From assembly GCA_028752905.1 (NCBI GenBank), contig JAQNBH010000015.1, forward strand, positions 898,937 to 962,936: a stretch of 64,000 nt of DNA, in the 5' to 3' direction. Source of the DNA: Cladorhizidae sp. MBARI D1340-BT2. Its lineage: Eukaryota; Porifera; Demospongiae; Poecilosclerida; Cladorhizidae. The notes beneath the pieces are model-generated. The model searched no databases and was not told the origin of the DNA. It was given only the letters and a program-made list of their open reading frames with translations. The translations under genes were made by a program, and so were the position numbers. Below are positions 1 to 11,349 of this stretch, one piece after another; position 1 is the stretch's first letter, and the number at the start of each line of letters is the position of its first letter.

Positions 1-478
1 TCATTGCATCTACAAACCTTGTTGCAACTCATTGCATCTACAAACCTTGTTGCAACTCATTGCATCTACAAACCTTGTTGCAACTTATTGCATCTACAAA
101 CCTTGTTGCAACTCATTGCATCTACAAACCTTGTTGCAACTCATTGCATCTACAAACCTTGATGCAACTCATTGCATCTACAAACCTTGTTGCAACTTAT
201 TGCATCTACAAACCTTGTTGCAACTCATTGCATCTACAAACCTTGTTGCAACTCATTGCATCTACAAACCTTGATGCAACTCATTGCATCTACAAACCTT
301 GTTGCAACTTATTGCATCTACAAACCTTGTTGCAACTCATTGCATCTACAAACCTTGTTGCAACTCATTGCATCTACAAACCTTGATGCAACTCATTGCA
401 TCTACAAACCTTGTTGCAACTCATTGCATCTACAAACCTTGTTGCAACTCATTGCATCTACAAACCTTGTTGCAACAA
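1..478. repeat. 28-bp minisatellite, about 17 copies, cut by window start
   Basis: Tandem unit built on tcattgcatctacaaacctt plus gttgcaac, with a few g/t and c/t variants (gatgcaac, cttattg). Open frames across it are artefacts of repetition. The array continues left of the window. Confidence 0.95.
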
Positions 479-639
479 GCTGCAATTCAGTGCATCTCTG
501 TGTTCTCTCTCTTTTACTCTCTCTTTTAAGCATATTGGCCCGACATCCCGAAGGTGTGTCAGCGTTACACCTTGCCAATATGCCTTACTGGTGTACTATT
601 ACAGTTCAAAGTTCATTTTCGTCAAATTATTAATGCAAT

Positions 640-3035
640 AAAATTTCATTTATACGTATTGTGGGTGTGGTTGGTGAAGAATACGCAGCGGCTCCAGATG
701 CACAGTAGCTCAGTCTCGTGAGTGAGACTTGCCCATACGTGTAAGTCCAGATAATAGAGTGTTCCTAGCAGAGCTCAAACAAGCACAGAAAGGCTGGCAT
801 TGATCGAAAATGGAAGTTAAACTTTCCGAAAACATCATAGGCCTACGGAGGCCACTATCGGCCAAGCAGCATGGATCCACTTACCCCTCAAGACTCTAAC
901 AAGGCAGAGCTTAGGGAAGCATGCGAAGTGTGAATACCACATCACGGCAGGCTGACTTGGGCTTGGGCGGATGGTGCAGTGAACAGTGTTCTCCCCAGGC
1001 CGTTTTGTATCATTGCAGTTCAAAGTTCATTGTGATTTCTAATGAAATATAATTCTAGCTAAAATATGCATCTGCTGCACGGAGTCGTCGAGTTGGTCGC
1101 TGCTCTTCGCTGTGTCGCCTTCTCTTAGGCATGGCTAAGTCACTCTGGTGAAGGGTCTGGGAGTCCCTCCTCTTCTAAGCTTAGAAAGACTGGAATACAC
1201 CCTAAATGGAACTCAGACTTTCCATGGATGCTGGCAGTGGATGATGGTCATGATGTGCCATTGTGCCACAAGCACAGCCGGCATCCTAAACAAACTGCCT
1301 TAGGAACTGCTATTTGGGTGGACTTGTCCTGCAAGACCATGTCAAGCAGCGCTTGATTCAACATGGTCAGAGTGAGTCACACAATACTGCAGTTAAGATG
1401 GAAACTGATCTTTGCTCCTTCAAGAGAGAGTGTGGGATAGCAATGGCTTTCCAGCAGGTGAGCTCATTGCAAGGAGTTCTCAAGTACATCTACTGCCTTA
1501 ATAAGAGAGAGATTGCACACACTACCAGCTTTGCCAGCTTTGCACTACTTCTTGAGGTTGGCAAGTCTCTTGGAGCTTCTTACTTGTCAGATCTGCAACT
1601 TAGTGGTAATGCACACTACACATCAGAGCCTGCAGGCAAGAGATAGGTCAGTGTCTTGGTGAAACTGTCTCTGACCCTATAATCTCACACCTACAGGAGT
1701 CTCCTTTTTTCCCTCTGCATAGATGAACCCACTGAGGTGTCTGTTACGAAGGAACTTGTAGTCTATGGCCGTTATGTTGTGGGAGGGGTGATAAACAAAC
1801 ACTAGTTGTCTTCGTATGTTGGAGTTGCATGATGAGAGGGCCATCACAATATCTGACAGCATAATGAAGCTTTGCAATGACCTGCAGTCGCACCATTTTT
1901 GTGGTCTAGAAAGTGATGGAGCATCAGTGATGTTGGGAACGAGAGGTGGAGTGTCTAAACTCCTTCATTAATTAGTTCTCTTCCTGGTTTCCAACAGTGC
2001 AGTGCTCATCAGCTTGCATTCGCTTGTGGCCAGGCAGCAAATGGAATTCCCAACCTTCAATGATATTCCCAACCTTCAATGATATTCTTGAACAGCTTTA
2101 CAGTACTCGCCAGTTGGAACTGCTGGGCTTAAGGAGATTCAGGATGTACTTAATGATCCTCGACTCGGGCTAAAGATGTCCGTTGGCTCTCACACGATAG
2201 AGCTGTTACTCACCTCTGCAAATGCTTTCAGTCAGTGATAGTTAGTCTGGAGAGGGAAGCTCAGGAGAGAAATAATGCTGTAGCTGCCGGGCTTGCCTCC
2301 TTTGTCAAGAAGCACAAGTTTGTAGTTGCCTTGTACATGCTTTCTGATGTTCTTCCACCTCCAGCAGACTTGTCTCGTGCTCTCCAGAAGCAAGCCATCG
2401 GCTCCACTAGAGTAAATGCATAAGTAAAAGCCTATAGTAGATGCTCCACTCCTGACTCCTGGTGAATACTTCCAAAGCCTCCCCAACAAAATTATCAGAC
2501 CTGGAAGAGTGTCAGCCACCTAGTGGTAGCATGAGAGCTAGTTTTAGATGTGGTGTATATTGTAAGTACTTGCTTACCCTTTCTGAGCTTATCACTGCTA
2601 ACCTCAGTCTCTTTTAGGGTTTTGAAATTTTCAATCCTAGCAGTATTCCCCAAGAGCTCTCCCTTCAATCCTTCCACAGTGCTGGTATGCTGGGTAAGCT
2701 TGTCACCCACTAGAGTTCTCATCGTGTAGTGCATCCAGAATCAACCCAAGGTGAGCACAAAGTCTTCAGTAGCATAGTTGCTGGTGATAGTGAGTTGAAG
2801 CAAATGAGAACTCTCCAGCTGGTCAAAACATTGGAAGTGAGTTTAATGTTTCCCAATCAGGCAAAGTGGGCAGCCGTTGACCTCCCTCCCTACATATCTG
2901 TCTTCTGGAGACTGTGAAAGAGGCTACCTCGAGTCAAGACTGACCTTAAAAGCCGGTTAGTCAATAGAATTCTCTAATTGAAGGGCCCAGCCCTCTGACT
3001 TCCTCTATGAACTCACTTGCGATTGTTGGGCTGCC
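640..3035 (+). mobile_element. hAT-superfamily transposon, decayed copy 1
   Basis: Broken coding sequence of a BED/TTF-finger hAT-like transposase of the ZNF862-like type. The N-terminal part near 1190-1310 gives PKWNSDFPWMLAVDDG; 1320-1640 gives REIAHTTSF and GKSLGASYLSDLQLSGNAHY; near 2240 EREAQERNNAVAAGLASFVK; near 2850-2950 the remains of the C-terminal dimerisation region. Several frameshifts and stops prevent expression. It is homologous, block for block, to the - strand copy at 56220-58310. Exact ends are not resolved. Confidence 0.82.
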
Positions 3036-3262
3036 ATGAGGAATAGAAGAATCATGTGGAAGCTTCTGACTTTCATTTTACTTTCCATTTCAATAATTAA
3101 CAAACCACAGCATCTGCTCTTCATCAATGACAATCCATCAACCACACACACACACCAGCTCATCATCGGTATACCACACATGCACACACACACACTAGCT
3201 CATCATCAGCATACCATCTCCTTTGTGATTCACTCTCACTAATAATATACAAATACTGTAAG
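3036..3262. other. Unique spacer with CA-rich tracts
   Basis: Short imperfect two-copy repeat with cacacacacaccagctcatc and cacacacacactagctcatc around 3145-3210. No gene seen apart from the candidate exon that follows. Confidence 0.6.
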
Positions 3263-3354
3263 CAAATATATTAATCCCCACATGAAGAAATGGGAACAAC
3301 ACGAGAGGCTCTGGAATGTCTTGAAGAACCTGCAAAAGAAAAGTAGCCCATCAG
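3263..3354 (+). CDS. Possible further exon of the + strand gene
   Basis: Between ctgtaag|C and TCAG|gtatgg lies an open segment reading KYINPHMKKWEQHERLWNVL then KNLQKKSSPS. It looks protein-like and is on the right strand upstream of exon A. Its outgoing phase (1) does not match exon A (phase 0), so at least one exon would be missing between them. It could also be chance or transposon-derived. Confidence 0.35.
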
Positions 3355-3497
3355 GTATGGAGGGCAACTCAGTCAGTATGAATCTTTCCCCTCCCTCATG
3401 ACAGAATGCACTGCCTAACATGGCTGTACTCAGGATTTACAAAAGCAGTGAACTTCTGTACATATGAAACTCGCCCCAAGGATTACTGTGTGATCTA

Positions 3498-3943
3498 ATG
3501 TGGAACTTCAAGGCATGGTTATTCAGCAGCTCCTTATCTATGTGGAACTTCATGGCATGGTTATTCAGCAGCTCCTATCTATGTGGAACTTCATGGCATG
3601 GTTATTCAGCAGCTCCTTATCTATGTGGAACTTCATGGCATGGTTATTCAGCAGCTCCTATCTATGTGGAACTTCATGGCATGGTTATTCAGCAGCTCCT
3701 TATCTATGTGGAACTTCATGGCATGGTTATTCAGCAGCTCCTTATCTATGTGGAACTTCAAGGCATGGTTATTCAGCAGCTCCTTATCTATGTGGAACTT
3801 CATGGCATGGTTATTCAGCAGCTCCTATCTATGTGGAACTTCATGGCATGGTTATTCAGCAGCTCCTATCTATGTGGAACTTCATGGCATGGTTATTCAG
3901 CAGCTCCTTATCTATGTGGAACTTCATGGCATGGTTATTCAGC
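3498..3943. repeat. 41/42-bp minisatellite, about 10.5 copies
   Basis: Unit contains ctatgtggaacttcatggca followed by tggttattcagcagctcct, with one-base length variants (cctatct versus ccttatct). Overlapping open frames are repeat artefacts. Confidence 0.95.
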
Positions 3944-3959
3944 CATATTAACCGCCCAC

Positions 3960-4835
3960 TGATTCTGAACAATCTTGACATGCCCACTAGTCAAGGAAGA
4001 CATCATTGCCCCTTTTGGGTGGGTCTCGTAGCTTACCGTGGACTCCCCCCACTTTTGCACTTGCACACCTGTTGATATTGACCTTTCTTACCTCATTTAC
4101 AGGTAACCATCTCTCTCTCAGGACAATGTTGTCAGTCACATAGAGGTGTCTTGCATGGTGTCCCTGTGTTGCTGGTGAGAGTGGTGGGAGAGTCTTCTGG
4201 GTTGGGTTTCTTTGTGGCCGGCTTTCCCTTCCCGATTGCTCCTGTTGGTAAATCTGTATTGTCCACTTCAACTAGTGCTTGTTGACTGGCACGCTTTCAA
4301 CAACACAGACCTTTGGTATGGCCTTTTCAAGAGTCAATTCGGCGTCCTGCTGAAGTTTCTGGATAGAGCTGCATCCCACGACTAACCAGTCATTTCTCAT
4401 GCAGTCTTCCATATTCACAATACTCAGGTAGAGCATAGAGGTTGGTTATAAAGCCATCACTGTCTCATCCCCCGTCCCCCTCGTGCTTACGCAAGTTGAA
4501 CTTAGCCATCTCAAAGATCACGTTTCTTCGTTTCTTCGTTTGATGAAGTGCTTGTCAAATGATTCCTTCACTGCCTATGACCTTTGCTCTGGGCCTCTTG
4601 TCAAGTCGAAAGATTTCACAATATCATCTGCCTTTTCCCCCTCATTCAATACTTCAAGGTATTGCACTGTCTTCTTGAGCAGACAATCCAGAGGCAGTTC
4701 TGAAGCACTCAAAGTAGCAGATCCACTTCAGCCATTCCTGAGGTTGGGAGAAATTGTATCTTTCTATGCTGGAGGTGTCAGTGCTATGGTGAATATTGCT
4801 CTTTGTCTCTCTAGTTGCTCAAATAGGCTTGTCTA
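3960..4835 (-). pseudogene. Ty3/Gypsy-type gag remnant
   Basis: On the - strand, broken frames read KESFDKHFIKRRN, FEMAKFNLRKHEG, LYALPEYCEYGRLHE, LVVGCSSIQKLQQDAELTLE and KAIPKVCVVESV, which is the order of conserved blocks in gypsy-type gag (capsid C-terminal region). It is followed by a degraded zinc-knuckle-like stretch near 4080-4130. Multiple stops and frameshifts; no LTR recognised next to it. Confidence 0.75.
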
Positions 4836-5192
4836 GACACTTGATGCCCGGGTTCACCTGAACTATCAAATAGGCTTGTCTAGACACTTGATGCCTGGGT
4901 TCACCTGAACTATCAAATAGGCTTGTCTAGACACTTGATGCCCGGGTTCACCTGAACTATCAAATAGGCTTGTCTAGACACTTGATGCCCGGGTTCACCT
5001 GAACTATCAAATAGGTTTGTCTAGACACTTGATGCCCGGGTTCACCTGAACTATCAAATAGGCTTGTCTAGACACTTGATCCCGGGTTCACCTGAACTAT
5101 CAAATAGGCTCGTCTACTTGATGCCCGGGTTCAACTGAACTATCAAACAGGCTTGTCTAGACACTTGATGCCCGGGTTCGCCTGAACTACAT
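4836..5192. repeat. 47-bp minisatellite, about 7.5 copies
   Basis: Unit contains caaataggcttgtctagaca then cttgatgcccgggttcacct and gaactat. It starts inside the retrotransposon remnant (tgctcaaataggcttgtcta near 4815), so its first unit appears to derive from that sequence. Confidence 0.92.
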
Positions 5193-5448
5193 ACATGTAG
5201 ATTAGCTAGGCTAGGCTAATCACTAGCGGACAGTGATCTCAGGGGTACAGCATTAATTAAACTTTAGCATACATACCGTATGTACACTAAACATGACAGC
5301 TAAAGGTGATGTCAAATAGTGTCCCAATAGTCTGCTTACAGTAGTCCTCTACCTGATGAGGAGAGCAGCCGGTGAGAGACATGCCCTGCGTCAGAACAAG
5401 TATGACACGTTCTCAGTTTAGTGATGTTCATGTGTGTGGGTAACTGAA
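5193..5448. other. Unique sequence, no supported feature
   Basis: Only a small splice-flanked open segment near 5339-5368 was noticed; it was not accepted as an exon because its phase fits neither neighbour. Confidence 0.5.
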
Positions 5449-6652
5449 GCAGTCCAGCATCCCTGTGTGTGTGGCTGGCAGTCCAGCATCCCTGTGTGTG
5501 TGGCTGGCAGTCCAGCATCCCTGTGTGGCTGGCAGTCCAGCATCCCTGTGTGTGTGGCTGGCAGTCCAGCATCCCTGTGTGTGTGGCTGGCAGTCCAGCA
5601 TCCCTGTGTGTGTGGCTGGCAGTCCAGCATCCCTGTGTGTGTGGCTGGCAGTCCAGCATCCCTGTGTGTGTGGCTGGCAGTCCAGCATCCCTGTGTGTGT
5701 GGCTGGCAGTCCAGCATCCCTGTGTGTGTGGCTGGCAGTCCAGCATCCCTGTGTGTGTGGCTGGCAGTCCAGCATCCCTGTGCGTGTGGCTGGCAGTCCA
5801 GCATCCCTGTGCGTGTGGCTGGCAGTCCAGTGTGGGTGGCTGGCAGTCCAGCATCCCTGTGTGTGTGGCTGGCAGTCCAGCATCCCTGTGTGTGTGGCTG
5901 GCAGTCCAGCATCCCTGTGTGTGTGGCTGACAGTCCAGCATCCCTGTGTGTGTGGCTGGCAGTCCAGCATCCCTGTGTGTGTGGCTGGCAGTCCAGAATC
6001 CCTGTGTGTGTGGCTGGCAGTCCAGCATCCCTGTGTGTGTGGCTGGCAGTCCAGCATCCCTGTGTGTGTGGCTGGCAGTCCAGCATCCCTGTGTGGCTGG
6101 CAGTCCAGCATCCCTGTGTGTGTGGCTGGCAGTCCAGCATCCCTGTGTGTGTGGCTGGCAGTCCAGCATCCCTGTGTGTGTGGCTGGCAGTCCAGCATCC
6201 CTGTGTGTGTGGCTGGCAGTCCAGCATCCCTGTGCGTGTGGCTGGCAGTCCAGCATCCCTGTGCGTGTGGCTGGCAGTCCAGTGTGGGTGGCTGGCAGTC
6301 CAGCATCCCTGTGTGTGTGGCTGGCAGTCCAGCATCCCTGTGTGTGTGGCTGGCAGTCCAGCATCCCTGTGTGTGTGGCTGGCAGTCCAGCATCCCTGTG
6401 TGTGTGGCTGGCAGTCCAGCATCCCTGTGTGTGTGGCTGGCAGTCCAGCATCCCTGTGTGTGTGGCTGGCAGTCCAGCATCCCTGTGTGTGTGGCTGGCA
6501 GTCCAGCATCCCTGTGTGTGTGGCTGGCAGTCCAGCATCCCTGTGTGTGTGGCTGGCAGTCCAGCATCCCTGTGTGTGTGGCTGGCAGTCCAGCATCCCT
6601 GTGTGTGTGACTGGCAGTCCAGCATCCCTGTGTGTGTGGCTGGCAGTAGCAT
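5449..6652. repeat. 29-bp minisatellite, about 42 copies
   Basis: Unit contains gtgtgtggctggcagtccag plus catccctgt. Because 29 is not a multiple of 3 and the unit lacks stops, several frames stay open for 380-460 codons on both strands; these are not genes. Variants (gcgtg, and a short unit gtgggtggctggcagtccag) recur in pairs, showing internal duplication. Confidence 0.95.
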
Positions 6653-6653
6653 C

Positions 6654-6695
<42 letters not shown>

Positions 6696-6713
6696 GGTGT
6701 GTGTGCGTGGGTG
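6653..6713. repeat. (TG)n microsatellite
   Basis: Runs of tg with interspersed cg/gg directly at the right end of the 29-bp array, which itself is rich in tgtgtg; likely expanded from it. Confidence 0.95.
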
Positions 6714-6801
6714 ACTGGTTGGGGCAACATTATTTTGATGCCTTCACAGGTGATGAATATAATTACACTAGAATGTGTGCTAATGGTTTATTTTATTTCA
6801 G

Positions 6802-6869
6802 AGTAAGGAAGCAAGTGCACTTGAAGCTCTCTACATGAACACATGGAGCCAAGCACTTCTCAAGGACAA
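6802..6869 (+). CDS. Unidentified + strand gene, exon A
   Basis: Bounded by a strong acceptor (ttttatttcag) and a donor (AA|gtaggt), it reads SKEASALEALYMNTWSQALL then KD plus two bases. Phase 0 in, 2 out, and it joins exon B in frame. The predicted peptide is helical. I do not recognise the family. The next intron is almost wholly a 29-bp minisatellite. Confidence 0.7.
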
Positions 6870-6916
6870 GTAGGTTATTACCACTGTTATGTGTGAACTT
6901 CAACTAGACACGATTG

Positions 6917-9062
6917 TATGCATCTGCTTGCATCTGCTTGCACCTGCCTTATATGTATGCATCTGCCTGCACCTACCTTATATGTATGCATCTGCTTGCA
7001 CCTACCTTATATGTATGCATCTGCCTGCACCTGCCTTATATGTATGCATCTGCCTGCACCTACCTTATATGTATGCATCTGCTTGCACCTACCTTATATG
7101 TATGCATCTGCCTGCACCTACCTTATATGTATGCATCTGCTTGCACCTACCTTATATGTATGCATCTGCCTGCACCTACCTTATATGTATGCATCTGCCT
7201 GCACCTACCTTATATGTATGCATCTGCCTGCACCTACCTTATATGTATGCATCTGCCTGCACCTACCTTATATGTATGCATCTGCCTGCACCTACCTTAT
7301 ATGTATGCATCTGCCTGCACCTACCTTATATGTATGCATCTGCTTGCACCTACCTTATATGTATATATGCATCTGCCTGCACCTGCCTTATATGTATGCA
7401 TCTGCCTGCACCTACCTTATATGTATGCATCTGCTTGCACCTGCCTTATATGTATGCATCTGCCTGCACCTACCTTATATGTATGCATCTGCTTGCACCT
7501 GCCTTACATGTATGCATCTGCCTGCACCTACCTTATATGTATGCATCTGCCTGCACCTACCTTATATGTATGCATCTGCTTGCACCTACCTTATATGTAT
7601 GCATCTGCCTGCACCTACCTTATATGTATGCATCTGCTTGCACCTACCTTATATGTATGCATCTGCCTGCACCTACCTTATATGTATGCATCTGCCTGCA
7701 CCTACCTTATATGTATGCATCTGCTTGCACCTGCCTTATATGTATGCATCTGCTTGCACCTGCCTTATATGTATGCATCTGCTTGCACCTACCTTATATG
7801 TATGCATCTGCCTGCACCTACCTTATATGTATGCATCTGCCTGCACCTACCTTATATGTATGCATCTGCTTGCACCTACCTTATATGTATGCATCTGCTT
7901 GCACCTACCTTATATGTATGCATCTGCCTGCACCTGCCTTATATGTATGCATCTGCCTGCACCTACCTTATATGTATGCATCTGCTTGCACCTGCCTTAT
8001 ATGTATGCATCTGCTTGCACCTGCCTTATATGTATGCATCTGCTTGCACCTGCCTTATATGTATGCATCTGCCTGCACCTACCTTATATGTATGCATCTG
8101 CCTGCACCTACCTTATATGTATGCATCTGCTTGCACCTGCCTTATATGTATGCATCTGCTTGCACCTGCCTTATATGTATGCATCTGCCTGCACCTACCT
8201 TATATGTATGCATCTGCCTGCACCTACCTTATATGTATGCATCTGCTTGCACCTACCTTATATGTATGCATCTGCTTGCACCTACCTTATATGTATGCAT
8301 CTGCCTGCACCTACCTTATATGTATGCATCTGCTTGCACCTACCTTATATGTATGCATCTGCCTGCACCTACCTTATATGTATGCATCTGCTTGCACCTG
8401 CCTTATATGTATGCATCTGCCTGCACCTACCTTATATGTATGCATCTGCCTGCACCTACCTTATATGTATGCATCTGCTTGCACCTACCTTATATGTATG
8501 CATCTGCCTGCACCTACCTTATATGTATGCATCTGCCTGCACCTACCTTATATGTATGCATCTGCCTGCACCTACCTTATATGTATGCATCTGCTTGCAC
8601 CTGCCTTATATGTATGCATCTGCTTGCACCTGCCTTATATGTATGCATCTGCTTGCACCTACCTTATATGTATGCATCTGCCTGCACCTACCTTATATGT
8701 ATGCATCTGCTTGCACCTGCCTTATATGTATGCATCTGCTTGCACCTGCCTTATATGTATGCATCTGCTTGTACCTACCTTATATGTATGCATCTGCTTG
8801 CACCTACCTTATATGTATGCATCTGCCTGCACCTACCTTATATGTATGCATCTGCCTGCACCTACCTTATATGTATGCATCTGCCTGCACCTACCTTATA
8901 TGTATGCATCTGCTTGCACCTACCTTATATGTATGCATCTGCTTGCACCTGCCTTATATGTATGCATCTGCTTGCACCTACCTTATATGTATGCATCTGC
9001 TTGCACCTACCTTATATGTATGCATCTGCCTGCACCTACCTTATATGTATGCATATGCTTGC
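6917..9062. repeat. 29-bp minisatellite, about 74 copies, filling an intron
   Basis: Unit contains tatgtatgcatctgcctgca plus cctacctta, with c/t (gcttgc) and a/g (ctgcc) variants. It occupies nearly the whole intron between exons A and B of the + gene (2.2 kb). All three + frames are open for more than 720 codons; these are repeat artefacts. Confidence 0.97.
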
Positions 9063-9109
9063 AGTGTATTATGTATGCATATGCTTGCTCTGTATAATGT
9101 TACGTGTAG

Positions 9110-9195
9110 CTGGAGTGACATGTCCATAGAGGACCCTCTCGGGGAACTGCAGAAAACATTCTTCTTCCGCATTGTTGATAAGATGTTTCACAGAG
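9110..9195 (+). CDS. Unidentified + strand gene, exon B
   Basis: Acceptor acgtgtag|C and donor AGAG|gtatgt. It reads WSDMSIEDPLGELQKTFFFR then IVDKMFHR, in phase with exons A and C. The amphipathic, aromatic-rich helix looks like real protein, and codon use differs from the surrounding repeats. Confidence 0.75.
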
Positions 9196-9515
9196 GTATG
9201 TGTACATTCATACATATATACATAATTCGTTGAGTGTTGGCCAAAAGGTCTGTTTGCATATATAGTGACCGTCTATAATTTGGCCTCGGAGTTCAGTGAG
9301 TATAGCAGGGGAGTCGAACAACACTGATAGAATATGGTAGGAAAAATGCAGGGGCTGGGTGAGTGGCAATGGTTTGTTAGAAGTAACACTCGTGGAGATA
9401 CTTGCAGCGTGTTTCAGAAAGGCACAGGAGACAGCAAAGTGTTTGTGTACTGCAGCAGATGTGGGCAAAGTTGAAGGAAGCGACCAGTCACAGCCCAAGT
9501 GGCCGCATATTGAGA
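9196..9515. other. Unique intron sequence
   Basis: Intron start of the + gene after exon B. No repeat or coding signal recognised. Confidence 0.5.
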
Positions 9516-10343
9516 TGTTTATTATGTATATAGAGACCATATTGAGATGTTTATTATGTATAGAGACCATATTGATGTTTATTATGTGTATATATATTGA
9601 GACCATATTGAGATTATTATGTATAAAGACCATAATTATAGAGACCATATTGATGTTTATTATGTGTATATATAGAGACCATATTGAGATGTTTATTATG
9701 TATAGACCATAATTATTGTTATGTATAGAGACCATATTGATGTTTATTATGTGTATATATAGAGACCATATTGAGATGTTTATTATGTATAGAGACCATA
9801 TTGAGATGTTTATTATGTATATAGAGACCATATTGAGATGTTTATTATGTATATAGAGACCATATTGAGATGTTTATTATGTATAAATATAGAGACCATA
9901 TTGAGATGTTTATTATGTATATAGAGAGATGTTTATTATGTAGACCATATTGAGATGTTTATGATGTATATATAGATAGCATATTGAGATGTTTATTATG
10001 TAGAGACCATTATGTAGAGACCATATTGAGATGTTTATGATGTATATATAGAGACCATATTGAGATGTTTATGTATATAGAGACCATATTGAGATGTTTA
10101 TTATGTATATAGAGACCATATTGAGATGTTTATTATGTATATAGATACCATATTGAGATGTTTATTATGTAGAGACCATATTGTGATGTATATATAGAGA
10201 CCATATTGAGATGTTTATTATGTATATAGAGACCATATTGAGATGTTTATTATGTATATAGAGACCATATTTTATTATGTATATAGATACCATATTGAGA
10301 TGTTTACTATGTATATATAGAGACCATATTGAGATGTTTATAA
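9516..10343. repeat. Irregular ~32-bp AT-rich minisatellite
   Basis: Unit contains agagaccatattgagatgtt plus tattatgtatat, with many indels. It lies in the intron between exons B and C of the + gene. Confidence 0.92.
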
Positions 10344-10590
10344 ATTTTGTTGCAATACTTATATATACAAAACTTAATTTTTGTCATGGTATATAAAAGT
10401 TGGAAAGTTGGAAAATGAAAAGGTCAATTATTTTTAACTCTCAAGATGAACTTACATTACAAATGTTTGCCTCTACATTATCTGCCTATCTATCCATGTA
10501 CGTGGGTACGTACAGTAGGTATATATGTATCTATGAGTCCCTGCAAGGGTTAATAAGATCTTTGTATGTCCCTGTCATTCCTCGTGGCAG

Positions 10591-10739
10591 GTGTTGATGT
10601 GTGTGAAGTGCTGCCAGACATGAACGCACTCCTGCGACACCCCACCATAGTGGAGGCTGGCCTTTTTGGAGACCACACCTTCACATACCTGATGAAGGCT
10701 GGCTATGAACAGATTGCTAGAATGTACTCTATAACATAA
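10591..10739 (+). CDS. Unidentified + strand gene, last exon C
   Basis: Acceptor tcgtggcag|GT. It reads VDVCEVLPDMNALLRHPTIV then EAGLFGDHTFTYLMKAGYEQ, IARMYSIT and TAA. The 3-exon tail totals about 100 residues and ends here, convergent with the UBR-like gene 4.2 kb away. Known families with such a tail did not come to mind; a profile search with the joined peptide would settle it. Confidence 0.75.
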
Positions 10740-10889
10740 CCATAATATTATATATACGTTACTAAGTATATAACTGTTTTGATGTCATGGCTGCATAAAT
10801 TCTGACTTAGTTGGCCTAAAATGTTCACAAAGTAAAGGTTTGCGTGCACTAAAATGTAATATTCTCAATGAACTAACTCTCAGTTGACA
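10740..10889. other. Downstream of + gene stop
   Basis: AT-rich 3' flank. No perfect AATAAA signal found; the polyadenylation site is not determined. Confidence 0.4.
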
Positions 10890-11066
10890 TAATAACACTA
10901 AAATCACCTTCTCCTAAATCAACTCTATTTTTATTCACTCGATGTTTCGACTATATATATACATATGCTCTAGTCTTCATCAGGAATAATGAAGACGAGA
11001 GCATCTATTCGAAACGTCGAGTTAGAGTTGATTAATGAGAAGGCGATTTTAATACTGTAATAATAT
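10890..11066. mobile_element. Foldback (MITE-like) element 1
   Basis: The two halves are near-perfect inverted copies: left arm with ctaaatcaactct, cgatgtttcga and tgctctagtcttcat; right arm with atgaagacgagagca, tcgaaacgtcgagtt and agagttgattaatgag. The arms meet at a hinge near 10985. About 177 bp, non-coding. Confidence 0.85.
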
Positions 11067-11120
11067 TATTGTTGTTGTTTTGCGTATAGATTTTTTAAAA
11101 TTAGGCCATCCAATATATGT

Positions 11121-11270
11121 ATAGGATAGCCTATACAAAAGTCGGTTATGCACCTATGTAACCTCCGAGTTTGCGGTTATATACCCCGAGGCGAAGCCGA
11201 GGAATGTATATAACAGCAAACGAGTAGGTTACACTGGCGCATAACCGACTCTTTCGTATCGGCTATCTTA
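11121..11270. mobile_element. Foldback (MITE-like) element 2
   Basis: Left half ataggatagcctatac, gtcggttatgcacc, tgtaacct is repeated inverted on the right as aggttaca, ggcgcataaccgac, gtatcggctatct. The centre is ccgaggcgaagccgagg, itself a hairpin. Another fragment with taggttacgcgcctatgtaa lies just to the right, near 11322. Confidence 0.87.
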
Positions 11271-11349
11271 CTTATATTATTGCGAATGCGCTAAACTACA
11301 TGCGGTTAAAAGTGTAGGTTACGCGCCTATGTAACCTATAGTTATTAAC

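Noticed and set aside
1..478. CRISPR-like array
   Set aside because: Units are directly tandem with no unique spacers, in a eukaryotic context. The same applies to all arrays in the window.
5339..5368. Mini-exon between ctgcttacag and gtgaga
   Set aside because: Only 30 nt; its phase does not fit exon A, and no homology.
5336..6806. Open frames of 286-464 codons on both strands
   Set aside because: Repeat artefacts of the 29-bp array and the TG microsatellite.
6889..9233. Open frames of 727-771 codons in all three + frames
   Set aside because: All are translations of one 29-bp minisatellite without stop codons. The overlap of three frames and the lack of non-repeat protein rule out a gene.
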